This document shows positions 7,113 through 15,496 of a stretch of 19,640 nt of DNA, piece by piece; position 1 is the stretch's first letter, and each line of letters starts with the position of its first letter. The notes under the pieces were generated by a model that was not told the DNA's origin, made no database searches, and was given only the letters and a program-made list of their open reading frames with translations. This stretch comes from JAWOGN01 sp046496815 (GTDB taxonomy: Bacteria; Desulfobacterota; DSM-4660; Desulfatiglandales; Desulfatiglandaceae): NCBI GenBank assembly GCA_046496815.1, contig JAWOGN010000399.1, positions 1 through 19,640 on the forward strand, in the 5' to 3' direction. The position numbers and the translations under genes are program-made.

Positions 7113-7253
7113 CTAGCCGGACGATATCACCTGATTCACAAGAGCCGCTCTGGAATGAGCCGGCGCGATGGCAACCAGCGTTGTCAGTATAAGTAAACAT
7201 ATTCCCCCCAATCTTACCCTATTAGGAAAGCCTTTTGATTTGAGTTCTACCAT
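7113..7253 (-). pseudogene. Truncated exported protein (signal peptide plus 10 residues)
   Basis: The minus-strand ATG at 7253 is preceded by AAGGAGACG at a good distance and opens a textbook signal peptide. It has a basic start (MVELKSKGFPNRVR), a hydrophobic core (GGICLLILTTLVAIAPA) and a likely cleavage after HSRA. Only ten residues follow before a stop at 7113-7115. The repeat element at 6799-7057 lies just downstream, so the gene was probably cut short when that DNA arrived or by a nearby deletion. What the mature protein was cannot be told. Confidence 0.5.
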
Positions 7254-7527
7254 TTTCTTCGTCTCCTTTCAGAAGAGAATCCCCAAACCAAGAGCGTTGA
7301 CTCTCATTTAGGGCTTCCTGCATCCCTAACGGTTCAGCAGAGTCCCTAATGGCAATAGCCTACTATTGATTATGAATATGGTGTTAGATTTTTTTTAGGG
7401 GGTAAGGAGATAATGAACAAAACTTCGGTTCACTGAATTGAGATATCCGGTCATGAAGCGAAGTGCCAACTGACCGCCGCCAAAAATCGGCGGGTTTTGT
7501 ATCATTTCCATGGTCGGAATTGCTCTT
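7254..7527. other. Spacer with a small terminator-like hairpin
   Basis: No gene of useful length. A hairpin ccgcc-(7-base loop)-ggcgg at 7477-7493 followed by gtttt to 7498 could terminate plus-strand transcription just before the right inverted repeat. A good Shine-Dalgarno (AAGGAGAT) at about 7405 leads only into a seven-codon frame ending in a stop, possibly a relic of a gene start. Confidence 0.35.
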
Positions 7528-7845
7528 CGGGTTTTTGACCCAAGATAGCAATCCAAGCAAAGGGAGTTAAAGAAAGAGGGAAAAAAGGACGGAAACATAG
7601 ACTGGAATTATAGAATTAATTAACGAGGTGGAGTAGGTGTGAATCCAGATTTATCAGCAGAAAGGAGACGATTGCTCGAAGAGCATAAAAAAGAACGTGA
7701 GAAGATAAAAGAACATACAGCAGGCAGCAAATTGACACATGACAGGACAATCCCACAAAATGAGAGGAGGAGAAGGAAGGTGGAAATGGAGAGGTCTTAA
7801 CAGAGCCAATACTAAATCAATCTTAGACTGAAGAGGTAAACTCAA
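7528..7845 (+). repeat. Right copy of the ~319-bp inverted repeat
   Basis: The counterpart of 3374-3692 in opposite orientation. Shared blocks include gacccaagatagcaatcc near the left end, atagaattaatta in the leader, the small ORF, and gaggtaaactcaa at the right end. The pair encloses 3.8 kb holding the parA locus and the truncated genes. Recombination between the copies would invert that segment. Confidence 0.8.
7639..7800 (+). CDS. Repeat-encoded small charged protein (53 aa)
   Basis: A GTG start at 7639 follows GAGGTGGAG (7625-7633). The product (MNPDLSAERRRLLEEHKKER, then a Lys/Arg/Glu-rich tail ending RRRRKVEMERS) is extremely hydrophilic and probably one long helix or disordered. I do not recognise the family. 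Most differences from the other copy keep the charged character, for example R/K swaps, which hints at past selection on the protein. Compared with the other copy, a G-to-T change creates an earlier stop, shortening the C-terminus by five residues. It might bind nucleic acid given its charge; that is only inference. Confidence 0.5.
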   Translation: MNPDLSAERRRLLEEHKKEREKIKEHTAGSKLTHDRTIPQNERRRRKVEMERS

Positions 7846-8039
7846 CGGAATTAGCGAATAGGGATGTCAGGATGTTACATGCAACAGAAGAGGCATGGCC
7901 GAATGCCCCGCTGTAGAGACGAAAATGGACTCACGTGATGCCGCTGTTTCTTCAGTGCGAATCTATACCAATATGTTTAGAGGATTCTCCAGAAAAAGAT
8001 GGGCTCGCATCCCAGAAGTCTTTATAAGATTTGGGGATC

Positions 8040-8408
8040 TTATTTCTCCTCAGGCTTCGCCTCTGCCTTTTTTTCTGCCCTTGGTTTGGCCTTCGCTTCT
8101 GCCTCTGTCTTTTGTGTAGGTCTCAGTTCCACCGTATTCTTTTCAGACTTTGGAGCCTCTTCGGGTTTCTCTTCCTTTATCTCCGATTTGGGAGCCGCTT
8201 TGACCTTCATCTTCTTAGGCTTGGCAGGCTTTTCCTTGGCCTCCACTTTCTTTTCTTCTTTACTTTCGACTTCTTTTTCTTCCTTCTTTGCTGCCCTCAC
8301 TTCCTTTAGTGCGCCGATTACCACGCCAGCTGCAAAGGGCACGGCCAGCAATGCTGTGCCACCAATAATGATCGTTCGGATGATGGAGCCAGTGCTTAGA
8401 AGTCTCAT
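8040..8408 (-). CDS. Single-span membrane protein with Lys/Glu/Ala-rich tail
   Basis: A 122-residue protein preceded by a clear GGAGG. Residues 9-34 form one hydrophobic segment (IIRTIIIGGTALLAVPFAAG). The rest is a low-complexity tail of Lys, Glu, Ala and Pro (KKEEKEVESKEEKKVEAKEK; AEAKAKPRAEKKAEAKPEEK), which should be helical or extended and highly charged. The layout mirrors the DUF5132-like protein at 2650-2901, although the sequences do not align beyond that layout. Such architecture also occurs in small membrane scaffolds that accompany metal-exporting P-type ATPases (PacL/DUF1490 in mycobacteria). That comparison is by architecture only, and no transporter is adjacent. Confidence 0.65.
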   Translation of the reverse strand: MRLLSTGSIIRTIIIGGTALLAVPFAAGVVIGALKEVRAAKKEEKEVESKEEKKVEAKEKPAKPKKMKVKAAPKSEIKEEKPEEAPKSEKNTVELRPTQKTEAEAKAKPRAEKKAEAKPEEK

Positions 8409-9403
8409 TGTTACCTCCGATTATGTGACTGGGATAGTATGGAACTAACAGCCTGAAAGTTCTAAAGATGAGGCTTCCCGACAGGGTATCTGATAGCCTG
8501 TCAGGAGCAACGTTGGCACATTTTGAGAGGCTTTCTCATGAGGGACATCCAAGATGGAGGTTGAAGGTAAAAGCAAAATTTAAATATTATAAGACGCCCT
8601 TTGAGGAGAAAAGTCAAGAGCAATCACATTAAATGAGCCGGTTTGCGGGCCTGATAGCGCCAGGCCCCAGACCTGATCTAACTGCAAAATCCATAGATAT
8701 CAATCGGTTACAGATATCCTAATCCCCCGAAAGCGAAAAAGAGGAAAATCCCAGTGGGGTGAAAAAACCGTTTTTCATCAAGAGATGACATCACAATGAT
8801 TTCCCCGCCGTGATACTTACCGGGTCATTGAAGTACATGAAATCTGGCGCAAGTGAGGGTATGTTGGAGTTATCTGCAATAGGCATAAAGTAAAGCGGGC
8901 CATTGCTGACCCTGCTCTTGCTTACTGAAATTGTTGAGGTTAGTTTTGGCTTTTCTTCTAGATCCAAACCAAGAGATCAATCCAGAGCATCCATCATCAT
9001 CAAATGAATTGAACGATTGTTTTGCGACCGTCAAGCCTCGAATAATTTGACGTTCCAAGACCATCCATTTGCGAATCAAGTCATTACAGTTCTAAATGGT
9101 TCTAGGGCCAAAAGCTGCTGATCGAATACTGGAAATTTTGAGCAGTGCAAAAATCGATAAAACTGAAAATGTAAGCATAAGCCAGTGAAACTCAAAAAAC
9201 TCATGTATTGTGTATCGATACTGAAAAAAATAGGAATTGCGCCGTTATAGCGGACTACTTGAATCAGGGAGATTTTGAGTATCGCAATGGTATGTTAAAG
9301 ATCTTGGAAGTGGCGAGATTACAGAATAGGATAATTATCATTGAATCCCAACGATCGCATATTTGTTTAACATTGGGATATATATGATTATGAAACTTCA
9401 ATC
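8409..9403. other. One kilobase without a supported gene
   Basis: The left edge holds the ribosome binding site and promoter region of the 8040-8408 gene. A GC-rich hairpin lies at 8647-8667 (gggcctg-atagcgc-caggccc) and an AT-rich one near 8760-8778 (tgaaaaa-accg-tttttca). A minus-strand frame (8870-9079) and a plus-strand 30-codon frame (9096-9188) have no ribosome binding site and no family I recognise. The composition is AT-rich and typical of decayed or regulatory DNA. Confidence 0.35.
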
Positions 9404-11434
9404 TCACTGCGTGGAATGTTGGCGATCCCTTTCATACGCCGACTCAATCGCCGAGCCCGAAAATCTCGGTGGCAATTTTACCTTTTGACTGTCGATATGT
9501 CTGATGGTCCACCAAAAAGCTCTTTTTTTGCCCTGAAACACTTCTTCCACAACCCTTTCGTATGAGCCGCCAAAAGGGATGTTTACCGAAAAGGATACCG
9601 TAGGGGGTTTGAAATCGATCTGGAATGCGTCCATTTTAAGGCGCCAGTTTTTTCGATCCAGCTCAATGCGGCCCTGATAAGAGTGTACTGGATATCCCGC
9701 AACGAGTGGCTTACCTTGAAGTATCGCCGGTTCTTCTAATATCATGATATGGCGGTCTGAAGCATATATCGTCCCTTTCGAATCTTTTACCGTCACCTCG
9801 ATTATAAACCCTACCGGTGGACGGTTGATTATCTGGCCGCCGTGTTTCAGATACAAATGCTCGGTGTATAATTGCTTTAACTGACTGTCGAAATGCCTGC
9901 TCGCATTGTAGTGCCAATCGACAAAATCATGTCTGCTCAGGCTGTTTTCCATCCGATCGAGCAGGATTGATGCTGATTCTTTACCCCACAAGCAGGATTC
10001 GGTGACAGGTTGGTTCTTTTCATATACTATCCGCCCTGCAGTATCCACAGTTTTGCCGAAATCGAACCGGGCTTTGAGCAAATCGCCCAGAATCGGGTAC
10101 ATACCTTTGAATAGCCTTTTGTGATCGAATGCAAAAATAAGCTGTTTAGAAACCTGACAAGCTTTATAGTTGTTGCTTTCAAGCCTTTCGAATATCCTTG
10201 TCAACTGTTTCCACACATCCAGCACAGGAAAGGAGGTCAGATCTGGTACGATGGTCGGAAGCTCTTCATACAGAATGTCATCCGCCATCGCTGTCCGCAG
10301 AACCGTTGTGTGCCATTTTGGTGCATTAAATTTTTTCAACTGCAACAGAATCGCTTTTTTTGCAGGGGCAGATATTCTTCCTTCGGCAAGAATCGCATCC
10401 AGTTCTTCTTCGGCCCGATGCTGTTTTATCATGCCGAGTGCTGTAACGGCTTCTTTTTGGATGTCTGGAATTTCCGCGTACATCTCTTTACGGATAAGGG
10501 CCAGTGAGGCAGTTGAGCCGATTCCTCCCAACAGGTCAAGAATATGCTGCCGGTCGGCAGTCGATGCACGATAATATTTCTCGACCAGCGGATCGACACC
10601 GGATTCACCGAGCATGATCACATAAGGCTTTAAGTCCGGATATTCTCCAGCTATTCTTGGGGATCGTTTCAAGAAAACATCGATTAGCTTTTCAGGCAAA
10701 TCGTCAGGCGCCTGTTTTTTAACGAATTCGCCAAATCGTTCTGCTCTGAGTATTTGTGCTTTAACTGTTTCATTTTTTTCTGGATCGCTTAAAGTGGTCT
10801 TTAGCCGGTTTAGACTTTCTTCTATCTGAGCTTCCATTTCCTGCTTGACTCTGGGAAGCTCAACAGCTTCTTCCCATGTATTTTCTACTATCAGTTTGTT
10901 GCTGGTAGGAAAGCGTCCGCCGGCTCTTTCGCTCACGCCGGCCCTGACACCGGCAGCGGTCGCCGGGCCCTGCTTCAGGCGAAAGTATGCTTTGGTGTTG
11001 GTCAGCCACCAATACGGATGTTGATATTTTCCCAAGTTGATTTTACCGTAACCACTGCGGCTGAGTTTGATGGCATATCGCAGCTTTTCAAGGTCCCAGT
11101 TCAATATCACCCCAACATTCCCGACATTGTCTGTTTTGACCAATGGAATTTTCCAGTCTTCTAGTACGACTTCTTTTCCGCTCTTGAGATCCTTTTCGCA
11201 CACCTGGATCCTGTCGCTTTTGACTTTCACCTTAGCTGGCTCCCCCATAAACGGGATGATGCTTCCGCCCCAGGACGAATAGTCCAGTTTGCGCTTCACA
11301 TACGCTATCTTTTCACCTGAATAATTGACTACAGGAGAATAATACAGGGTCTTGCCCAGTACATAGCCGCACGACGCCACCATATATATATTCAGCATCA
11401 ATGCTATTCCAATTATCAACGGCAGTCTTTTCAT
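9404..11434 (-). CDS. Exported HEAT-repeat protein, probable lipoprotein
   Basis: A 676-residue protein with an N-terminal export signal: K2-R3, a hydrophobic core, then VASC-G with Cys22 in a lipobox-like setting. It is therefore probably lipid-anchored in the periplasm or outer membrane. Residues 28-48 (YYSPVVNYSGEKIAYVKRK) look like one blade of a TolB/WD40-type propeller. About 270-370 is helical HEAT-like repeat (GESGVDPLVEKYY; LLGGIGSTASLALIRKEM; EAVTALGMIKQHRAEEELDAI). A beta-rich C-terminal part (about 565-665) carries VGFIIEVTVKDSKGTIYASD. I recognise no named family and see no catalytic motif, so a scaffold or binding role is likelier than an enzyme. The ribosome binding site is weak (aagtgga). 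No operon partner is close. Confidence 0.8.
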   Translation of the reverse strand: MKRLPLIIGIALMLNIYMVASCGYVLGKTLYYSPVVNYSGEKIAYVKRKLDYSSWGGSIIPFMGEPAKVKVKSDRIQVCEKDLKSGKEVVLEDWKIPLVKTDNVGNVGVILNWDLEKLRYAIKLSRSGYGKINLGKYQHPYWWLTNTKAYFRLKQGPATAAGVRAGVSERAGGRFPTSNKLIVENTWEEAVELPRVKQEMEAQIEESLNRLKTTLSDPEKNETVKAQILRAERFGEFVKKQAPDDLPEKLIDVFLKRSPRIAGEYPDLKPYVIMLGESGVDPLVEKYYRASTADRQHILDLLGGIGSTASLALIRKEMYAEIPDIQKEAVTALGMIKQHRAEEELDAILAEGRISAPAKKAILLQLKKFNAPKWHTTVLRTAMADDILYEELPTIVPDLTSFPVLDVWKQLTRIFERLESNNYKACQVSKQLIFAFDHKRLFKGMYPILGDLLKARFDFGKTVDTAGRIVYEKNQPVTESCLWGKESASILLDRMENSLSRHDFVDWHYNASRHFDSQLKQLYTEHLYLKHGGQIINRPPVGFIIEVTVKDSKGTIYASDRHIMILEEPAILQGKPLVAGYPVHSYQGRIELDRKNWRLKMDAFQIDFKPPTVSFSVNIPFGGSYERVVEEVFQGKKRAFWWTIRHIDSQKVKLPPRFSGSAIESAYERDRQHSTQ

Positions 11435-11558
11435 ATTTATCCACTTTACATCAATTTCCCAATTGTATTGGTATCATAAAACATATATAAGGTCCTTTTT
11501 TCTACCTTCGGATAATTATAGTTGAACCGCGATGCATTTGTGCGGAGGGAATTGCGTA

Positions 11559-12314
11559 TCAGCCGCTCAATGCAGCTGCTGTGGAGCAGCGGTTCTCGAT
11601 CTCACATTCAAGTTTGATTGGCTCTCCGATACGGGGAATAATCGCCTTTGTCACCGGTGCATCGTGCACGAGGCGACAGAACTCCCCAGGGTCGGCCGAA
11701 AGGTGATGGATCGGGATGACCAGTTTCGGCTTGATTGTCGTTACAGCTCGGACGGCCTCAGCGACATTCATCGTATAGGTCCCACCAATTGGTAGTAGCG
11801 CAACATCCACTCTACCGAGACTACTCATCTCTGGAATCAGATCCGTGTCGCCAGCATGATAAAGGACCACACCACCAACAGTGACAAGGTAACCCAGTCC
11901 CTTACCTGGCTTGTGATTCTTCTTGGTTGAATTCCCCTCCTCCGTGTTATATGCAGGTACAGCCTTCACTGAGAAATCTGTTTGTTCAAAGTTATCACCC
12001 TCGCCCACGACAGTGAAATCGCGTCCCAATTCCTTTGAACAAGTTCGCGGTCCAAAAACAACAGTGCCAGGCCCTCTGAGACGGCTTACCGTGACTTTTT
12101 TCAAATGATCCCTGTGGTGATGTGTCACGAGTATGATGTTGGCGGGTTCAAGCGGCTCGGGTAATCCGTCTACCGGGTCGGGCCAGGTCGAATACTCTAT
12201 CACCGTCGGGTGTTTCACATAGTAAGTTTTGAGGTAGGATGGGTCGATATACATCCTCGCCTTCCTTGTACTAATCTGCACCCAGGACGGTGGGAACCAC
12301 TTGAGTTGGATCAT
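11559..12314 (-). CDS. Metallo-beta-lactamase-fold hydrolase (UlaG/UPF0173-like)
   Basis: A 251-residue cytoplasmic protein of the metallo-beta-lactamase superfamily. The HxHxDH metal site is H65-x-H67-x-D69-H70 (THHHRDHL). The bridging Asp lies in HAGDTD (D156) and the last metal histidine in PIHHLS (H203/H204). The compact size and the VTHHHRDHL, GDTD and PIHH pattern fit the Beta_lactamase_2/3-type group that includes UlaG and UPF0173, rather than true beta-lactamases or glyoxalases. The natural substrate is unknown. A GAGG lies 12 bases before the ATG. It is followed by the HEAT-repeat gene on the same strand 124 bases downstream, so a loose operon is possible. Confidence 0.85.
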   Translation of the reverse strand: MIQLKWFPPSWVQISTRKARMYIDPSYLKTYYVKHPTVIEYSTWPDPVDGLPEPLEPANIILVTHHHRDHLKKVTVSRLRGPGTVVFGPRTCSKELGRDFTVVGEGDNFEQTDFSVKAVPAYNTEEGNSTKKNHKPGKGLGYLVTVGGVVLYHAGDTDLIPEMSSLGRVDVALLPIGGTYTMNVAEAVRAVTTIKPKLVIPIHHLSADPGEFCRLVHDAPVTKAIIPRIGEPIKLECEIENRCSTAAALSG

Positions 12315-12368
12315 GCAATTATCCTCATGCGCCTGCTATTTAACAATGCCATTCAATAACGTTTCTTT

Positions 12369-12793
12369 TTACGCCGGCAGTGATGTTGTTTTTTTTGCCT
12401 TGAAAAAGATAGAGGTAATCAGTTCGATCAGCAGGCCATATATCATGCCCAGAGCAACCGTCCACAACCACATGGCCATCCTAGAAAACTCTGGGTTTTC
12501 GTGAGCCATGAGACCGCTGAATGCAAGTGACAGACTGAACACCAGCCCCATGAACAGACCATGAATAGTCCAGTGTGCCAGTGACAACCAACTGATACCA
12601 ATGGCAAATCCGATGAGCGTTCGGCTCGCAATGATCTGAAGGAACGCTGGCAAAGGCAACGGCGCTGGGCTACTTGAAGCAAGGCCGAAGCATACAAAAC
12701 CAAAAAACACACCAGCCAGTGTAGCAATGGTAGCTCGTTTCTTTTGCGTTTCCTTTTCAAGATATCAATATTCGAGGTCAACATAACTGACAT
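12369..12793 (-). pseudogene. Small multi-span membrane protein with a broken reading frame
   Basis: The start-proximal frame from ATG 12793 (or 12784) encodes MLTSNIDILKRKRKR and then runs out of the hydrophobic phase. The adjacent frame carries the credible remainder: ATIATLAGVFFGFVCFGLAS, then spans around IIASRTLIGFAIGIS, HGLFMGLVFSLSLAFSGLM and WLWTVALGMIYGLLIELITS, ending at 12369. A TGA lies just upstream in the second frame and it has no ATG start, so the two pieces belong to one gene joined by a one-base (-1) shift inside the A-rich Lys/Arg codons at about 12737-12748. The intact protein would have about four spans. I do not recognise the family. A sequencing error is a real alternative to a true mutation. 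Confidence 0.6.
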
Positions 12794-13021
12794 TATCACT
12801 TACCAAGTTGTCCACCATGTCGCGTTTCGACTTGCTCTGGTATCCTGGAAACAATCGTCTCCAGAGTACTCCACATTGGATAATTATTCCGGAGTCCGGT
12901 CACAGTCAAGCATGTTATCATAAGCTCTAATTCTGGGACATCCGATTTATGGAAGGCTACCAAAAGCAACATTTTCGGTTGCCACAGGGGTCAGTTTTCG
13001 ATTGCCATCTCGAAAGTGCTC

Positions 13022-15058
13022 TCAGTCTTTTTTGGGTGGTCGGGCCGAACCCCAGAGGACCCGCCACATGGCCCCCATGCCGATGCAGAGGATAAGGATC
13101 CTGAGGGGCCAATCGATCCACGGAATGCGCAACAGAAGCCCGATAAGGATGGTTCCCGTTACAAAGGGCCAGAAAAAGCAGGAGGCAAAGGACTCCTTCC
13201 ACCTCCCTAAGAGCAGCGTGCCGATCCAAAGCGCCACATAGATCCGGCTGACATAAAGCATCATGGCGAAGATTAAGGCAGCCATAATCCCGGCCGGGAT
13301 GCCTATCACGGTGCCCAGAGCCAGGGCGATGCTGACGGGCGACAGGACGATAAAGACCAGGCCGACCCAGAGGCTTTTCCAGAGGGAACCTCTAAGAAAG
13401 GAAACGATTTTTTCCGTCTGCCCGGGAAGGAAGGTATGGACTAGAAATCCGACCACAATAAAGGCGATGGTGGCGATGAGCCAGAATATACATATCCCCA
13501 CATAGTCGGGGCGCTTTAGATGGGGGAAATGGCTTTTGACCCAAGCCTTCCCCTCCTCGGATCCGAGTTGGATCACCTTCCCCATGATTTGGGACCCCTC
13601 TTTCCGCACAAACAATGCGGTGGAATAAATGAAATCCCCCTTGATCACGGCTGTGGGAGTGATCGTGATTCTAGCCGCGCTCACCCTAAGATCATCTTCA
13701 AAGAGTCCTGAAATGGTGACGTTTGCGCCCGCACCCTTCACCATCTTAAGGAATTTTCCCGAAAGGGTGACATTGGCACCCATGAAGCGCAGATCACCCC
13801 GGTTCTCTCCCGAAATATCGATGTTCGCGCCAAAAGCCTCCACTCCCCCGTTCACGGTCCCGGCGATCTCGATATTGGCGCCGAAGGCGGAGAGGCCCTC
13901 ATCGATGGTCTCGCCTTTCTTGACGATGGTATCGACACTGAAACGGCGGACATAGTCTTCGGCCAAGGGTTCGTCTTGAACGCCCAGAAGCTCCATCTTC
14001 AAGCTCTGGGCGACAGCTTTGGAGATCTCATCCTGGATCGCAAATGCGTCCTTCATACCCCGTTCATAGGTCTCCGACCATATGTGGGTATCATCCACCA
14101 CGTTGATCAACTGGGCCGACACCCGGATTTTGTTCCCGGACTTTCTGACGCTCCCCTCAAGCACATTCCCGACCTTGAGTTCTTTTCCGATTGTCTTGAG
14201 GTTCACAACCTTTTCCTTATAGAAAAAGGCGGATGTCTTGGAGATGACCCTCAGCCCACTCACATGGGCCAGCCTCCCGATCAGTTCTTCGGTCATCCCG
14301 TCACTAAAATGCTCAAGCTCGGCATCGCCGCTCATATTGGTAAAGGGCAATACGACGATCGAGGCCTTTCCGCTGGTGGCGGGATCGGTGAAACGGCCGG
14401 TGAGGTAATAAGTCCAGACCCCGAAGGCCAAGGCAACAGTTACAATGACGATCCCCGCGATGATAGCCGCACTCTTAGCCCAAGGCGGCAATGCAATCTT
14501 TTTTGATAAATCGCCGGATCGCGTCACCCTAGGATCCATGATCACCTTGTAGGCCCCTACCGGTTTGGAAATGTTCTTTACTGACTGCTCTCCGATGTAT
14601 TCATATCCTAGGGGCAGCTTGGTTTCGATATGGTCGAATGCGGTCTTGGAGATACATATCCCGCCCGGATCGGCCAAGGATTCGAGCCTTGCCGCGATGT
14701 TCACACCATCGCCGTAGATCCGCTCCCCTTCCTCGATGATGTCCCCGAGATTGATCCCGATGCGGAACTGCATCTTCCGGTCCTCCGGAAGTTCCCTGTT
14801 CCTTGACTGAATCTCCTTCTGTACCGCCACCGCACACTGGGCCGCATCGACCACACTGGCGAATTCCGCTAGGACATTGTCCCCGGGTGAATCCACGATC
14901 CGACCCCGGTGCTGCGCGATCAGTTCCGCCATGATTTCCCGATAGTCGGTGATCGTATTGACCGTAGCGGCCTCATCATGGCCCATCAGACGGCTGTAAC
15001 CTGCCACATCCGCACTGAAGATCGCCGTCAGCCTCCGTCTGTATTTTTCCGCACTCAT
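13022..15058 (-). CDS. Class III nucleotide cyclase / TolB-like / bactofilin-like membrane fusion protein
   Basis: A 678-residue protein with four modules in one frame. Residues 8-175 are a class III adenylate/guanylate cyclase domain: metal-binding D17 (FSADVAGYS) and D60 (SPGDNVLAEF), transition-state N120 and R124 (YGDGVNIAARLE). Residues 197-218 form a membrane span. Residues 232-356 are the TolB-like domain usual in this cyclase group (IVVLPFTNMSGD, FSDGMTEELIGRLA, VLEGSVRKSGNKIRVSAQLI). The TPRs that normally follow are missing. Instead residues 383-495 form a bactofilin-like solenoid with an exact 17-residue period (GANIEIAG 393, GANIDISG 410, GANVTLSG 427, GANVTISG 444, then 461). Several spans (about 520-670) follow, as in membrane-bound 'polymer-forming' proteins. 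The product would make cAMP or cGMP; which nucleotide cannot be told. AAGGGG precedes the ATG. Confidence 0.88.
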   Translation of the reverse strand: MSAEKYRRRLTAIFSADVAGYSRLMGHDEAATVNTITDYREIMAELIAQHRGRIVDSPGDNVLAEFASVVDAAQCAVAVQKEIQSRNRELPEDRKMQFRIGINLGDIIEEGERIYGDGVNIAARLESLADPGGICISKTAFDHIETKLPLGYEYIGEQSVKNISKPVGAYKVIMDPRVTRSGDLSKKIALPPWAKSAAIIAGIVIVTVALAFGVWTYYLTGRFTDPATSGKASIVVLPFTNMSGDAELEHFSDGMTEELIGRLAHVSGLRVISKTSAFFYKEKVVNLKTIGKELKVGNVLEGSVRKSGNKIRVSAQLINVVDDTHIWSETYERGMKDAFAIQDEISKAVAQSLKMELLGVQDEPLAEDYVRRFSVDTIVKKGETIDEGLSAFGANIEIAGTVNGGVEAFGANIDISGENRGDLRFMGANVTLSGKFLKMVKGAGANVTISGLFEDDLRVSAARITITPTAVIKGDFIYSTALFVRKEGSQIMGKVIQLGSEEGKAWVKSHFPHLKRPDYVGICIFWLIATIAFIVVGFLVHTFLPGQTEKIVSFLRGSLWKSLWVGLVFIVLSPVSIALALGTVIGIPAGIMAALIFAMMLYVSRIYVALWIGTLLLGRWKESFASCFFWPFVTGTILIGLLLRIPWIDWPLRILILCIGMGAMWRVLWGSARPPKKD

Positions 15059-15496
15059 GGAATCAACCCCTTGATAATGGTGTCGGTAAGGATAAGTTCT
15101 GCAGGACTATCAGATGATTAAAACGATTGCTTAAGCTACGGCACCATGCAGAGTCACAAGAGCGCCAAAGACTCACAAATACAGCATCGATTGTCTTTTA
15201 CCCAGAAGAGTCAGGTAAAATCTCCGAACTCAAGAATACTTGCAAAATGGTAGCCTGCTGAAGTTCAATAATCAAGTTAGGTATTGTTCCGGTATCATTA
15301 AGAAAATTGGTTTATGAATATTTGCCTATCGGATAATCATCCTTGATTTGACCGTCTGGCTGACACGCCACACCCAGAGCGATACGGCGGGCGTGGTCGG
15401 TGTCCAGCCGTTTGTTGGTAAATCCCTTCTGTTAAGTTCGTATACTGTCCCAGGATTGGTGCAGGTCTTTCGGTATCTTACTGTTGTCTGAATACC
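15059..15496. other. Intergenic region upstream of the cyclase gene
   Basis: This carries the promoter region and leader of the cyclase gene at its left edge. On the minus strand, 15312-15431 is open and reads like a protein end (KRLDTDHARRIALGVACQPD and onward), but it has no start codon, so it is at most a relic of a gene C-terminus. Nothing else is recognisable. Confidence 0.3.

Noticed and set aside
3255..7440. Shared ttcggttcactga near 3265 (minus) and 7428 (plus) with weak flanking similarity
   Set aside because: A match of about 14 bases is expected about once by chance in a window this size, and its position relative to the 319-bp repeats differs between the two sites.
7999..8448. 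Plus-strand Phe/Ser-rich open frames over 7895-8448
   Set aside because: They are antisense shadows of the Lys/Glu-rich coding sequence at 8040-8408, which has the ribosome binding site.
8870..9079. Minus-strand 69-codon frame starting with TTG
   Set aside because: No ribosome binding site, start just after a stop codon, and no recognisable domain; kept as possible relic only.
15312..15431. Minus-strand open stretch reading like a protein C-terminus (KRLDTDHARRIALGVACQPD)
   Set aside because: No start codon in the frame and stops on both sides within 40 codons; cannot be supported as a gene.
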